From positions 1 through 33,607 of the forward strand of contig JAUCBJ010004887.1 in assembly GCA_032718475.1 (NCBI GenBank): a DNA stretch of 33,607 bases. Direction: 5' to 3'. Both the position numbers and the translations under genes were made by a program. Numbering within the stretch: position 1 is the stretch's first letter; each line of letters opens with the position of its first letter. Positions 1 to 11,171 of the stretch are shown here, one piece after another. The notes under the pieces were generated by a model. That model was not told the DNA's origin. It worked only from the letters and a program-made list of their open reading frames with translations, and did not search any database. Source of the DNA: Nemertoderma westbladi. Its lineage: Eukaryota; Xenacoelomorpha; Nemertodermatida; Nemertodermatidae.

Positions 1-567
1 AGTAAGAAGCACTGCTTCACTTGTCCAAATAATAACAATCTGGTCGGTTTAATACCGCACAAAATTTTCGAATTATTTGCTAGCTATGTTCAATGTAAAC
101 AAACATATTATACCCTAACTTATTCGACCATTCATATACATTGGTTTATATTTAATGTCAATCATGACATTAAATACAGTGGTAGCGTGCAGTAATGCAT
201 ATATCGATCTACTGCGGCGAGCTAGTTGAGTGAATGAATACAATCTGTAATGATAAAGATAATGGAAGGCTGCTTCTATGTCTAAAAATAGTAATTAATT
301 TCTGTAGAGTAATCACATTTCCAAGAAGTATAACCACGTATCGTATTGCCCAAATAGCAGTAAGCACCCTTACAAAAACAGCCATATATGAAGCGATCAA
401 ATTGGTTGATATTTCGCTAAGCTTTGCTGTTATTTATGACCACTAGTGGAGGCGGGTGTGTTGGGAGAATGGGGGTGGGTCTCATAAACGATGTGGGTCG
501 ATAATTCCCCATCACCCAAGTCAACGGTTATTTTGTTCTACTCTTGGTCTTTTTAATTTATTTGCAG
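1..567 (+). other. Presumed intron upstream of PPP6R exon 1 of this window
   Basis: No exon or repeat could be supported here. The stretch is AT-rich, and its short open frames (for example 234-446 plus and 209-400 minus) resemble no family I know. It ends in a good 3' splice site: a T-rich tract at about 541-563, then TTTGCAG ending at 567. SAPS proteins have several hundred residues before the part encoded at 568, so earlier exons should lie left of the window. The phase at 568 requires the preceding exon to end on a codon boundary. Confidence 0.6.
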
Positions 568-1145
568 GATCTTTTCTTTGAATACGAGTGGAACAATTTC
601 CTACATCACCAAGTTGAACTTATCGTAAAACACGTATTATCGAACGAGATACTGTCTACGCATAATGATCAACATGTCGGTACAACAAACGGACAAGGTC
701 AAACAAACGGACAAGTGGGAAGTAGTGACGCACAACAGCCAATCAGTAGAGAGGGACAGCTGTCTAATATTGCACATCCACTACCTGAAGTACAGCAATC
801 GCAAACTCAACCCAGCCAACCACAGACTCAACCCAGCCAACCACTGACACAACAAAGCCAACCACAGGCACAACAAAGCCAACCACAGACACAACCTAGC
901 CAAACACAGACACAACCACCCCAACCACAAGCACATCCAAGCCAACCACAGACACAATCCAGCCTACCACAGACACAGCTCAGCCAACCACAGACACAGC
1001 TCATCCAACCAAAACCACCCAGCCAACCTTTACTGTCATTGCATCAGCCAAACCTTATACACCACCTTATCATAGACTGTCGTCTCATTCATAGAATCAT
1101 TGCCCCATTTTTAGACAACGATCTCGAATTCGGTTCAGAAAACAG
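568..1145 (+). CDS. PPP6R: PPP6R (SAPS domain) internal exon 1 of this window, with Gln/Pro-rich insert
   Basis: This exon encodes part of the SAPS domain of a protein phosphatase 6 regulatory subunit. These proteins are cytoplasmic scaffolds that bind the PP6 catalytic subunit. Seen: a T-rich tract and TTTGCAG precede 568. The frame then reads DLFFEYEWNNFLHHQVE, close to the conserved FFKYTWNNFLHTQVE block of animal PPP6R. The exon ends with CRLIHRIIAPFLDND, matching the CQLIERILEAW block, then a splice donor AACAG|GTGGGT at 1146. Between these blocks, where vertebrate proteins have about 20-25 variable residues, lies a low-complexity stretch of about 150 residues with heptapeptide repeats. 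The exon has 578 nt and ends in phase 2. The open frame runs to a stop at 1168-1170, but the residues after the donor are intronic. Exon boundaries are inferred from splice signals. The family call rests on remembered motifs, not on a search. Confidence 0.85.
796..1026 (+). repeat. 21-bp coding minisatellite (S-Q-P-Q-T-Q-P heptapeptide)
   Basis: About eleven imperfect 21-bp units encode seven-residue repeats of the type SQPQTQP, with variants such as SQPQAQQ, SQTQTQP and SLPQTQL. The period is a multiple of three, so the SAPS frame is kept throughout. The insert sits between two conserved alpha-helical blocks, at a site that is a variable loop in vertebrate PPP6R. It is predicted to be disordered. 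Confidence 0.85.
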
Positions 1146-1860
1146 GTGGGTAGACTCATGTACCGAATAGCCACTGGTACCTAAATGTATCGGTGGAAAG
1201 ATACAGATACCTATTGTATAGGAGGGTAGACACATATACGTAATGGTAGGCACAGGTACCTACCATATTGTACCTACCTATTGTACAGGAGGGTAGACAC
1301 ATGTACGTAAAGGTAGGCACAGGTACCTACCATATTGTACCTACCTATTGTACAGGAGGGTAGACACATGTACGTAATGGTAGGCACAGGTACCTACCAT
1401 ATTGTACCTACCTGAGGGTAGACACGTGTACGTAATGGTAGCCACAGGTACCTACCATATTGTACCTACCTATTGTACAGGAGGGTAGACACATGTACGT
1501 AATGGTAGGCACAGGTACCTACCATATTGTACCTACCTATTGTACAGGAGGGTAGACACATATACGTAATGGTAGGCACAGGTACCTACCATATTGTACC
1601 TACCTATTGTACAGGAGGGTAGACACATATACGTAATGGTAGGCACAGGTACCTACCATATTGTACCTACCTATTGTACAGGAGGGTAGACACAATATGT
1701 ACGTAATGGTAGGCACAGGTACCTACCATATTGTACCTACGTATTGTACAGGAGGGTAGACACATGTACGTATTGGTAGACAAGCACATGTACGTATTGG
1801 TAGATTCGGCAACCTATTGTATAGGTGGGGTATAGAGACAGGTACCGGGTAGACACAGGG
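1142..1860 (+). repeat. 67-bp minisatellite starting at the exon 1 splice donor
   Basis: About nine to ten units of about 67 bp, clearest from 1220 to 1770, contain the landmarks GGTACCTACC, ATATTGTACC and GAGGGTAGACAC. One unit (near 1410) is shortened, and the right end (1770-1860) is decayed. The junction at 1142-1190 (ACAG|GTGGGTAGACTCATGTACC) aligns with the inner part of every unit (ACAGGAGGGTAGACACATGTACG). The array therefore appears to begin with the exon-intron boundary itself. In the copies the GT of the donor is mostly GA. Confidence 0.85.
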
Positions 1861-1971
1861 TACCTGATTTAATTTCGACCTTCTTTATCTGTGAATCTCA
1901 CTGCCCATCAAATACGCAGTTTAAACTTCAACTTCGATTTTCTAATCAATTAATTAAGAAATTGATATTTG

Positions 1972-4900
1972 TTTTGGATACACACACGGCCATGGTAACG
2001 TGTTCCTGGATACACACACGGCCATGGTAACGTGTTCCTGGATACACACACGGCCATGGTAACGTGTTCCTGGATACACACACGGCCATGGTAACGTGTT
2101 CCTGGATACACACACGGCCATGGTAACGTGTTCCTGGATACACACACGGCCATGGTGGGGTGTTCCTGGATACACACACGGCCATGGTAACGTGTTCCTG
2201 GATACACACACGGCCATTGTAACGTGTTCCTTTTGGATATAAACACGGCCATTGTAACGTGTTCCTTTTGGATATAAACACGGCCATTGTAACGTGTTCC
2301 TTTTGGATATAAACACGGTCATTGTAACGTGTTCCTTTTGGATACACACACGGCCATTGTAACATGTTCCTTTTGGATACACACACGGCCATTGCAACGT
2401 GTTCCTTTTGGATACACACACGGCCATTGTAACGTGTTCCTTTTGGATACACACACGGCCATTGCAACGTGTTCCTTTTGGATACACACACGGCCATTGT
2501 AACGTGTTCCTTTTGGATACACACACGGCCATTGCAACGTGTTCCTTTTGGATACACACACGGCCATTGCAACGTGTTCCTTTTGGATACACACACGGCC
2601 ATTGTAACGTGTTGGATACACACACGGCCATGGTAACGTGTTCCTTTTGGATACACACACGGCCATTGTAACATGTTCCTTTTGGATACACACACGGCCA
2701 TTGCAACGTGTTCCTTTTGGATACACACACGGCCATTGTAACGTGTTCCTTTTGGATACACACACGGCCATTGCAACGTGTTCCTTTTGGATACACACAC
2801 GGCCATTGTAACGTGTTCCTTTTGGATACACACACGGCCATTGCAACGTGTTCCTTTTGGATACACACACGGCCATTGTAACGTGTTCCTTTTGGATACA
2901 CACACGGCCATAGTAACGTGTTCCTTTTGGATACACACACGGCCATTGTAACGTGTTCCTTTTGGATACACACACGGCCATTGCAACGTGTTCCTTTTGG
3001 ATACACACACGGCCATTGTAACGTGTTCCTTTTGGATACACACACGGCCATTGCAACGTGTTCCTTTTGGATACACACACGGCCATTGTAACGTGTTCCT
3101 TTTGGATACACACACGGCCATAGTAACGTGTTCCTTTTGGATACACACACGGCCATAGTAACGTGTTCCTTTTGGATGCACACGGCCATTGCAACGTGTT
3201 CCTGGATACACACATGGCCATTATAACGTGTTCCTTTTGGATACACACACGGCCATTGTAACGTGTTGGATACACACACGGCCATGGTAACGTGTTCCTT
3301 TTGGATACACACACGGCCATTGTAACGTGTTCCTTTTGGATACACACACGGCCATTGCAACGTGTTCCTTTTGGATACACACACGGCCATTGTAACGTGT
3401 TCCTTTTGGATACACACACGGCCATAGTAACGTGTTCCTTTTGGATACACACACGGCCATAGTAACGTGTTCCTTTTGGATGCACACGGCCATTGCAACG
3501 TGTTCCTGGATACACACACGCCCATTATAACGTGTTCCTTTTGGATACACACACGGCCATAGTAACGTGTTCCTTTTGGATGCACACGACCATTGCAACG
3601 TGTTCCTGGATACACACATGGCCATTATAACGTGTTCCTTTTGGATACACACACGTCCATTGTAACGTGTTCCTTTTGTATACACACACGGCCATTGCAA
3701 CGTGTTCCTTTTGGATACACACACGGCCATTGTAACGTGTTCCTGGATACACACACGGCCATTGTAACGTGTTCCTTTTGGATGCACACGGCCATTGCAA
3801 CGTGTTCCTGGATACACACACGGCCATTATAACGTGTTCCTTTTGGATACACACACGGCCATAGTAACGTGTTCCTTTTGGATGCACACGGCCATTGCAA
3901 CGTGTTCCTGGATACACACACGGCCATTATAACGTGTTCCTTTTGGATACACACACGGCCATTGTAACGTGTTCCTTTTGGATACACACACGGCCATTGC
4001 AACGTGTTCCTTTTGGATACACACACGGCCATTGTAACGTGTTCCTGGATACACACACGGCCATTGTAACGTGTTCCTTTTGGATACACAACACACACGG
4101 CCATTGTAACGTGTTCCTTTTGGATGCACACGGCCATTGTAACGTGTTCCTTTTGGATGCACACGGCCATTGCAACGTGTTCCTGGATACACACACGGCC
4201 ATTATAACGTGTTCCTTTTGGATACACACACGGCCATTGTAACGTGTTCCTTTTGGATACACACACGGCCACTGTAACGTGTTCATTTTGGATAAACACA
4301 CGGCCATTGCAACGTGTTCCTTTTGGATACACACACGGCCATTGTAACGTGTTCCTGGATACACACACGGCCATTGTAACGTGTTCCTTTTGGATACACA
4401 ACACACACGGCCATTGTAACGTGTTCCTTTTGGATACTCACACGGCCATTGTAACGTGTTCCTTTTGGATACACACACGGCCATTGTAACGTGTTCCTTT
4501 TGGATACACACACGGCCATTGTAACGTGTTTTTTTTGGATACACACACGGCCATTGTAACGTGTTCCTTTTGGATACACACACGGCTATTGTAACGTGTT
4601 CCTTTTGGATACACACACGGCCATTGTAACGTGTTCCTTTTGGATACACACACGGCCATTGTAACGTGTTCCTTTTGGATACACACACGGCCATTGTAAC
4701 GTGTTCCTTTTGGATACACACACGGCCATTGTAACGTGTTCATTTTGGATAAACACACGGCCATTGCAACGTGTTCCTTTTGGATACACACACGGCCATT
4801 GTAACGTGTTCCTGGATACACACACGGCCATTGTAACGTGTTCCTTTTGGATACACAACACACACGGCCATTGTAACGTGTTCCTTTTGGATACTCACAC

Positions 4901-6948
4901 GGCCATTGTAACGTGTTCCTTTTGGATACACACACGGCCATTGTAACGTGTTCCTTTTGGATACACACACGGCCATTGTAACGTGTTTTTTTTTTGGATA
5001 CACACACGGCCATTGTAACGTGTTCCTTTTGGATACACACACGGCTATTGTAACGTGTTCCTTTTGGATACACACACGGCCATTGTAACGTGTTCCTTTT
5101 GGATACACACACGGCCATTGTAACGTGTTCCTTTTGGATACACACACGGCCATAGTAACGTGTTCCTTTTGGATGCACACGGCCATTGCAACGTGTTCCT
5201 GGATACACACACGGCCATTATAACGTGTTCCTTTTGGATACACACACGGCCATTGTAACGTGTTCCTTTTGGATGCACACGGCCATTGCAACGTGTTCCT
5301 GGATACACACACGGCCATTATAACGTGTTCCTTTTGGATACACACACGGCCATAGTAACGTGTTCCTTTTGGATGCACACGGCCATTGCAACGTGTTCCT
5401 GGATACACACACGGCCATTATAACGTGTTCCTTTTGGATACACACACGGCCATTGTAACGTGTTCCTTTTGGATACACACACGGCTATTGTAACGTGTTC
5501 CTTTTGGATACACACACGGCCATTGTAACGTGTTCCTTTTGGATACACACACGGCCATAGTAACGTGTTCCTTTTGGATGCACACGGCCATTGCAACGTG
5601 TTCCTGGATACACACACGGCCATTATAACGTGTTCCTTTTGGATACACACACGGCCATTGTAACGTGTTCCTTGTGGATACACACACGGCCATTGTAACG
5701 TGTTCCTGGATACACACACGGCCATTGTAACGTGTTCCTTTTGGATACACAACACACACGGCCATTGTAACGTGTTCCTTGTGGATACACACACGGCCAT
5801 TGTAACGTGTTCCTTGTGGATACACACACGGCCATTGTAACGTGTTCCTGGATACACACACGGCCATTGTAACGTGTTCCTTTTGGATACACAACACACA
5901 CGGCCATTGCAACGTGTTCCTTTTGGATACACAACACACACGGCCATTGTAACGTGTTCCTTTTGGATACACACACGGCCATTGTAACGTGTTACTTTTG
6001 GATACACACACGGCCATTGTAACGTGTTCCTTTTGGATACACACACGGCCATTGTAACGTGTTTTTTTTTGGATACACACACGGCCATTGTAACGTGTTC
6101 CTTTTGGATACACACACGGCCATTGTAACGTGTTCCTTTTGGATACACACACGGCCATAGTAACGTGTTCCTTTTGGATACACACACGGCCATTGTAACA
6201 TGTTTTTTTTTGGATACACACACGGCCATTGTAACGTGTTCCTTTTGGATACACACACGGCCATTGTAACGTGTTCCTTTTGGATACACACACGGCCATA
6301 GTAACGTGTTCCTTTTGGATACACACACGGCCATAGTAACGTGTTCCTTTTGGATACACACACGGCCATTGTAACGTGTTCCTTTTGGATACACACACGG
6401 CCATTGTAACGTGTTCCTTTTGGATACACACACGGCCATTGTAACGTGTTACTTTTGGATACACACACGGCCATTGTAACGTGTTCCTTTTGGATACACA
6501 CACGGCCATTGTAACGTGTTTTTTTTTGGATACACACACGGCCATTGTAACGTGTTCCTTTTGGATACACACACGGCCATTGTAACGTGTTCCTTTTGGA
6601 TACACACACGGCCATAGTAACGTGTTCCTTTTGGATACACACACGGCCATTGTAACATGTTTTTTTTTGGATACACACACGGCCATTGTAACGTGTTCCT
6701 TTTGGATACACACACGGCCATTGTAACGTGTTCCTTTTGGATACACACACGGCCATAGTAACGTGTTCCTTTTGGATACACACACGGCCATAGTAACGTG
6801 TTCCTTTTGGATACACACACGGCCATTGTAACGTGTTCCTTTTGGATACACACACGGCCATTGTAACGTGTTCCTTTTGGATACACACACGGCCATAGTA
6901 ACGTGTTCTTTTGGATACACACACGGCCATAGTAACGTGTTCCTTTTA
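1972..6948 (+). repeat. 35-bp intronic minisatellite, about 140-145 units, with higher-order structure
   Basis: The core is GGATACACACACGGCCATTG followed by TAACGTGTTCC and a short T run, usually 35 bp. The leftmost units (1976-2225) lack TTT and are 32 bp. Variants include CATTGC, CATAGT, CATTAT and CATGGT, short units with GGATGCACACGG, and units with an extra ACACA. The first and last 150 bp differ in variant mix from the middle, as expected of growth by unequal exchange. Because 35 is not a multiple of three and the minus strand of the unit has no stop in any frame, all three minus frames are open for hundreds of codons. I do not treat these as genes. The array lies wholly inside the intron 1146-7095. 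Confidence 0.95.
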
Positions 6949-7095
6949 ATAATAGCGCCTGGGTCGCTGGGTCATTAGCTAAACTAAAAATAGTAAATAA
7001 TACCATTTATTTTATGGCCCAGCAGCACCAGCACCACCCAACCCCACCCCACCTGCACCACCTAACTCATTTAATTATGTGTGTTTATGTTACAG

Positions 7096-7300
7096 CCTCT
7101 TGAAACTAAGTTGCCGCTATGGCTATATGGGCCATCTAATGACTATGGCTAAACACCTAGCGGAGAGCAGTTCTGTTCAACCAAATGGAGTTACTATTAG
7201 AGATTGTTTGGATGAGTTACCGGTAGACATCAAGGAGAGATGGGATTTATTCTCCATCCAAACCCTTGTATTATGGTCTAACAGAAATTCTACTGATCTT
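7096..7300 (+). CDS. PPP6R: PPP6R (SAPS domain) internal exon 2 of this window
   Basis: This exon continues the SAPS domain. Acceptor: TTATGTTACAG ending at 7095. The first base C completes the phase-2 codon AG+C from exon 1. The next 68 codons include LSCRYGYMGHLMTMAKHL, matching the RRHGYMGHLTRIAN block of animal PPP6R. They also include LDELPVDIKERWDLF, matching IKDLPDEVRERWETF, and end with NRNSTDL, matching KRNTVDLV. Donor: GATCTT|GTGAGT at 7301, phase 0. Length is 205 nt. The residue order matches the family with no gap, so the 5.9-kb repeat-filled intron before it is spliced cleanly in this model. The open frame visible from 7079 to 7315 includes intronic bases on both sides. Confidence 0.9.
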
Positions 7301-7552
7301 GTGAGTTCTATGTGATTTACATTAGTTTATTTGTTGTTGATGTCTAACACCATACAGTCGTTATTGTAGTGACAACATATTGTAATGACTGGAGGAACAC
7401 TTTTAGCTTGTTTCTGTATGCGGCGGAATTATCAAGATTACGATTGCCCTCGGACGGAGTTTTCCATGTCGGAAATGTCCGGATCCAAATATAAACAATG
7501 AGCATATGAAATTAATATTATATATTGTCCGTACGTGTAAACTGTATATTAT
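7301..7552 (+). other. Intron 2, left unique part
   Basis: About 250 bp of AT-rich sequence lie between the exon 2 donor and the inverted-repeat element. I see no gene, repeat or RNA here. The minus-strand open frame at 7403-7618 runs into the element arm and has no recognisable content. Confidence 0.5.
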
Positions 7553-7743
7553 GGTGTTTCGAAAAAACACTTTTTTCATATTTTCATTGCTCAAGTGAAT
7601 TTCCCCATTGCATTTCACCTCAAAACATTATTAACGAATTTTCTCCAACAAATATTAATGTTTAAGAGGTGGTACATCAGAACCAAAATATTAAAAATGA
7701 CGCCGCGCCTACATTTTTTGCGCTTCTACCTGAAATTTTCAAA
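7553..7743 (+). repeat. Left inverted arm, outer part
   Basis: It matches the reverse complement of about 12540-12728, with shared landmarks TTCATTGCTCAAGTGAA, CATTGCATTTCACCT and GGTGGTACATCAGA. Divergence is moderate, with point changes and small gaps, so the element is not young. Confidence 0.8.
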
Positions 7744-8019
7744 TTTGAAATTTTCAGTCCTCAAGTAGTTTAATATAATCAATCACAATGGTTGTAATCG
7801 ATTTTTCGCGCCTCCGTAGGCAAACATACAAAAATACACTCCGTCGTGATTCTGATTTAAAAATGCAATAATCACTACACAATTATTCCCTTTCCCACCG
7901 TAATATTTCATTCCGTTAATATCCAGTATTACAACATATTTCCATCCAAGGCATCTTTAATCGCCTTCACCCACATTTCCAACCAATATTGCCGGCTACT
8001 CCCCTACCACTCTAAATAA

Positions 8020-9627
8020 TTTTTATTTAGAAAAGTTACAAAATTCAGAAAAGTTATTTTTAAAACCCGTTTCGTTTTTCAAAATCTACTTAGCCTATCA
8101 GCCTCAAAAAGTACCGGTCTAGACCTAATACCTGCCCGTTTTCTTAAGGATGGTGCTGAAGTACTTAAAGTGCCTATTACATTTATTATTAATTACTCTA
8201 TCGTAGATAATGTAGTACCAGACGAACTGAAATTAGTTAAGGTTGTTCCTCTGTATAAAAAGAATAGTAAAGTAGAACCCTGTAATTACAGACCTGTTAG
8301 TATCTTAAGTATTGTATCTAAAATTCTAGAATGTTCTGTTTTTCTACAGCTGGAGGCACATCTTAGGAGGCTAAATCTGATCTATGAACTTCAGTCCAGT
8401 TTTCGTAAATCATATTCTACAGACACCTGCCTTATTAACTTAACTGATACAATTAGATGTAATAACGCAAAGGGTTTATATACTGGTATGGTAATGTTGG
8501 ACCTACAAAAGGCTTTCGATACAGTAGATCACGAAATTCTGCTTGGTAAGTTAGGCCTGATGGGTGTAGGTTCTATAGACTGGTTCAAGTCCTACCTGTC
8601 AGACAGAGGTCAAACTGTAGTCATTAGCAAATCGCAGTCTACTGTACACGAGATTACCTGTGGTGTACCGCAAGGTAGTATATTAGGTCCTCTGCTTTTT
8701 GTATGCTATGTAAATGATATGATAAGTAGTATAGATCCCGATTTTAAACTCATTTTATATGCCGACGACAGTGCTCTTATTTTCTCTCATAAAGATCCTA
8801 TCCATATTTCCCAAAAGTTAAGTGCAGTTCTAGAATCCTGTAATGAGTGGTTGGTTGATAATAAGCTATCCATTCACTACGGTAAGACTGAAAGTATTTT
8901 GTTTGGTTCCAAAAGAAAGTTAAAGAAGGTAACTAAGTTTGAAGTCACTAGTAATGGACATAAGATTGAAAATAAAAAGGAAGTTAAATATTTAGGCGCC
9001 ACATTGGATAACTGCTTATCAGGAGAAAGCACAGTGAAAAATATTTTCTCGAAAGTTAACAGTAGGCTTAGGTTTCTATACAGAAATAAAAATAGTTTAA
9101 ACACCGACTCCCACAAGTTACTTTGCCCTTCTTTAATACAGTGTCACATGGACTATGCATTCTCTTCTTGGTATGAAGGCTTAACCAAACAGCTTAAATG
9201 TAAATTACAAGTAGCTCAGAATAAAGTAGTACGATTTATTAAAGACTACAAACCTAGGCACCACCTAACTCCAGATGACTTTTCTGAATCTGGACTACTT
9301 AACTTAGATAGTAGAGTTAAGCAGCTACGCCTTAACCATGTGCATAAAGTGTATAATGGTAAATGTCCCAATTACCTAAAACAAAAATTCAACAGAGTAC
9401 GCGATACACACTCTTACAGTACCAGAGCTAGTGCTTCAAACTTCTACCTCCCGAATTGTAAATCCTTTGAATCTGATACTTTCTTTTTTAACGGTATTAA
9501 AAATTGGAACGCTCTGCCTAATGAAATTAAAAACCTATATAATCAACATTCTTTTAAATCTGCAGTTAAATCTCACCTCCGTGTGCAATGTAAAAATAGG
9601 TACAATAGTCCTACAGTAAGTTATTAG
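8020..9627 (+). CDS. Reverse transcriptase of a CR1/L2-like non-LTR element (N-terminally truncated)
   Basis: This reverse transcriptase would copy the element RNA by target-primed reverse transcription. The frame is open from the stop at 8017-8019 to TAG at 9625-9627, about 535 codons. There is no convincing start. The GTG at 8170 is internal, because 8101-8170 already encodes family sequence ([15 protein letters not shown]). Motifs in order: [20 protein letters not shown] and [11 protein letters not shown] (fingers); [13 protein letters not shown] (motif A, catalytic Asp); [13 protein letters not shown] (motif B); and LILYADD (motif C, two catalytic Asp). The C-terminal block [16 protein letters not shown] and [12 protein letters not shown] is typical of the clade. 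No internal stop or frameshift is present, so the copy is fairly recent. Its upstream endonuclease and ORF1 are absent, so it is not autonomous. Confidence 0.9.
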   Translation, partial: FLFRKVTKFRKVIFKTRFVFQNLLSLSASKSTGLDLIPARFLKDGAEVLKVPITFIINYSIVDNVVPDELKLVKVVPLYKKNSKVEPCNYRPVSILSIVSKILECSVFLQLEAHLRRLNLIYELQSSFRKSYSTDTCLINLTDTIRCNNAKGLYTGMVMLDLQKAFDTVDHEILLGKLGLMGVGSIDWFKSYLSDRGQTVVISKSQSTVHEITCGVPQGSILGPLLFVCYVNDMISSIDPDFKLILYADDSALIFSHKDPIHISQKLSAVLESCNEWLVDNKLSIHYGKTESILFGSKRKLKKVTKFEVTSNGHKIENKKEVKYLGATLDNCLSGESTVKNIFSKVNSRLRFLYRNKNSLNTDSHKLLCPSLIQCHMDYAFSSWYEGLTKQLKCKLQVAQNKVVRFIKDYKPRHHLTPDDFSESGLLNLDSRVKQLRLNHVHKVYNGKCPNYLKQKFNRVRDTHSYSTRASASNFYLPNCKSFESDTFFFNGIKNWNALPNEIKNLYNQHSFKSAVKSHLRVQCKNRYNSPTVSY

Positions 9628-9958
9628 TTTAATAATTATTTACTATTTATACTGTAATTATGTTTTATATTAAATTGTTCTGTACATTACATCTTTATCG
9701 TTGAGTCGGGCATTGTCACGCTCTCGGTAAAGTTGTACATGTACATAGTGTAATTACGTTTTATATTGGTTTTAGGTTAGCTTAGTGTAATATTGTATTT
9801 GTAACCAAGTAACATAAAGGACCCCCTTGGAAATAAGCTGCAAAGCTTTAGGGGTAATCCTATATGTTATGTTGGACAATACCTTTATACCGGTACATTG
9901 TTTGGTGTATTTGTTATTGTTTTTACATAATGTATAAATAAATCTATCTATCTATCTA
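9628..9958 (+). other. 3' UTR and TCTA tail of the non-LTR element
   Basis: AT-rich sequence after the RT stop, with a polyadenylation signal AATAAA (9937-9942) directly followed by four TCTA units. The tail marks the 3' insertion boundary of the element. Confidence 0.75.
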
Positions 9959-11171
9959 CAAATTACTGCCATCCAATAAAGGAGGTCACTATACAACCTC
10001 CCTCCTTTTTCTCATTGACCCCTCACCCCTCAGTGCGCCAACATTCATCCACCTTATTAATCTCACCCAGTTATTAACAAAGGAATAATTGATAACCAGC
10101 AAACTCTATTGCCATTCAACAGTAGTCGGTTATTGGTCAGTCTAACAACCACATATTAATTATATTTTACATGGGTTGAACGTAAATCACTGCACAAGAA
10201 AGACAAACTATGTTTAGGTGATAATTAGGGGTGAACTTCATATTGACCCCACACCGGGTTTAAATGGGGCCACATTCGGATGGAAAAGTCAGTCCCAAAA
10301 ACCAGCCTCATAGTTGGCCCCCTCGGCAGCTAAGCTAGGCTCTGCTCCAAGGTATTGGACTTCCTTCATCCCAGGCAGGCCTTAACGGGTTCGCGGTTGC
10401 TGGGAAGGTAAGACGATTCCGCCTCAGGACTGAGTTTCGCTGCTAACTAGCCCCAGAGCGCTCGCGCACTCTGTCCACTGGCTACTTAGTTCGTCTCAGG
10501 ACCGACTATTTATTTTTGGGGGCAAAGTATCAGTGTCCCTATAGGCTTCAACTCTGTCAGTTACCAACGGTGGTGCTTGTGCACTCTGTCCGCTGGCTAC
10601 AGTTCATCCCAGGCTCTCCCGCCAGTATCGACGGTATAGCTTTGAGGGCAAAGTAACATCTATCCATTTGCGTCCAATCTGTCCCACCCCTGTTTGGGCT
10701 CAGAGCGCGTGATAGCGTGAAGCTGCTGTATTTTTAGCATAGCGAAACGACTAAAAATACTGTATTTTTCTATACTGTTTTGTTTATATACTGTTTTGGA
10801 CTATATTTTGATTATTTGAGGCTATACTAACGGACCCAAAGCACCCCTCACCCGGTTTATCTTTTTCCTCATCCCAGAGGTTTTTCTATGGTGTTACAGT
10901 CAGTACACTATTTTTATATGCCAGAAGAGAGCAATATACATCTTGGGAAGAACAGAAATCACTGTGTTTTTGCACTATCTTGAAGGGTTGTGGATGTCCG
11001 TAAATAACAAGTCATTGAAGGACCGTGTTCTAGTGGGAAATATTTCTTATCAGCCGGGAACCAAAACAATAAGGGGAAGAATAGCACTTCTTGGAACCTT
11101 TAGAGATTCAAACCCGTTTTAGGAGCTTATCGTGCCAAGAGGCACGAGAAATCCATTACAATGGTGATTGT
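9959..11171. other. Unclassified insertion sequence between retrotransposon and resumed left arm
   Basis: There is no open frame of note. From about 10230 to 10720 the base composition becomes markedly more GC-rich than its surroundings, which suggests another mobile element or SINE-like unit of unknown family. It contains an imperfect direct duplication (see 10458-10686). The remainder (10720-11171) is AT-rich and shows nothing recognisable. The whole stretch is absent at the matching place in the right arm, so it arrived together with or beside the retrotransposon. Confidence 0.5.
10458..10686 (+). repeat. Imperfect direct duplication of about 115 bp
   Basis: Copy 1 (about 10458-10558) and copy 2 (about 10574-10686) share GCACTCTGTCC, CTGGCTAC, a GGGCAAAGTA core and a closing CTGTC. 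Their spacing is about 115-125 bp and they are quite diverged. Function unknown. Confidence 0.5.

Larger units (their letters stand above)
8020..9958 (+). mobile_element. 5'-truncated CR1/L2-like non-LTR retrotransposon
   Basis: It comprises an RT open frame, about 0.3 kb of 3' UTR, an AATAAA signal at 9937-9942, and a short TCTA microsatellite tail at 9943-9958. A short simple tail of this kind is common for CR1/L2-clade elements in invertebrates. The endonuclease domain that should precede the RT is missing, so the copy is 5'-truncated. It lies within the block that interrupts the left arm of the inverted-repeat element and is thus nested inside it. Confidence 0.85.

Noticed and set aside
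2399-4946. Plus-strand frames with repeated GYTHGHCN-type peptides
   Set aside because: Same 35-bp array. They are stopped regularly by TAA in the unit and are shadows of the repeat.
1946-7006. Many overlapping minus-strand open frames of 80-553 codons, rich in Cys and Trp
   Set aside because: They are generated by the 35-bp tandem unit, which lacks stops in all minus frames. All three phases are open, which is expected of a repeat and not of a gene.
7403-7618. Minus-strand 71-codon frame
   Set aside because: It straddles the edge of the inverted-repeat element and has no motif.
8877-9116. Minus-strand 79-codon frame, and plus-strand 9431-9619
   Set aside because: Shadows of the reverse transcriptase frame.
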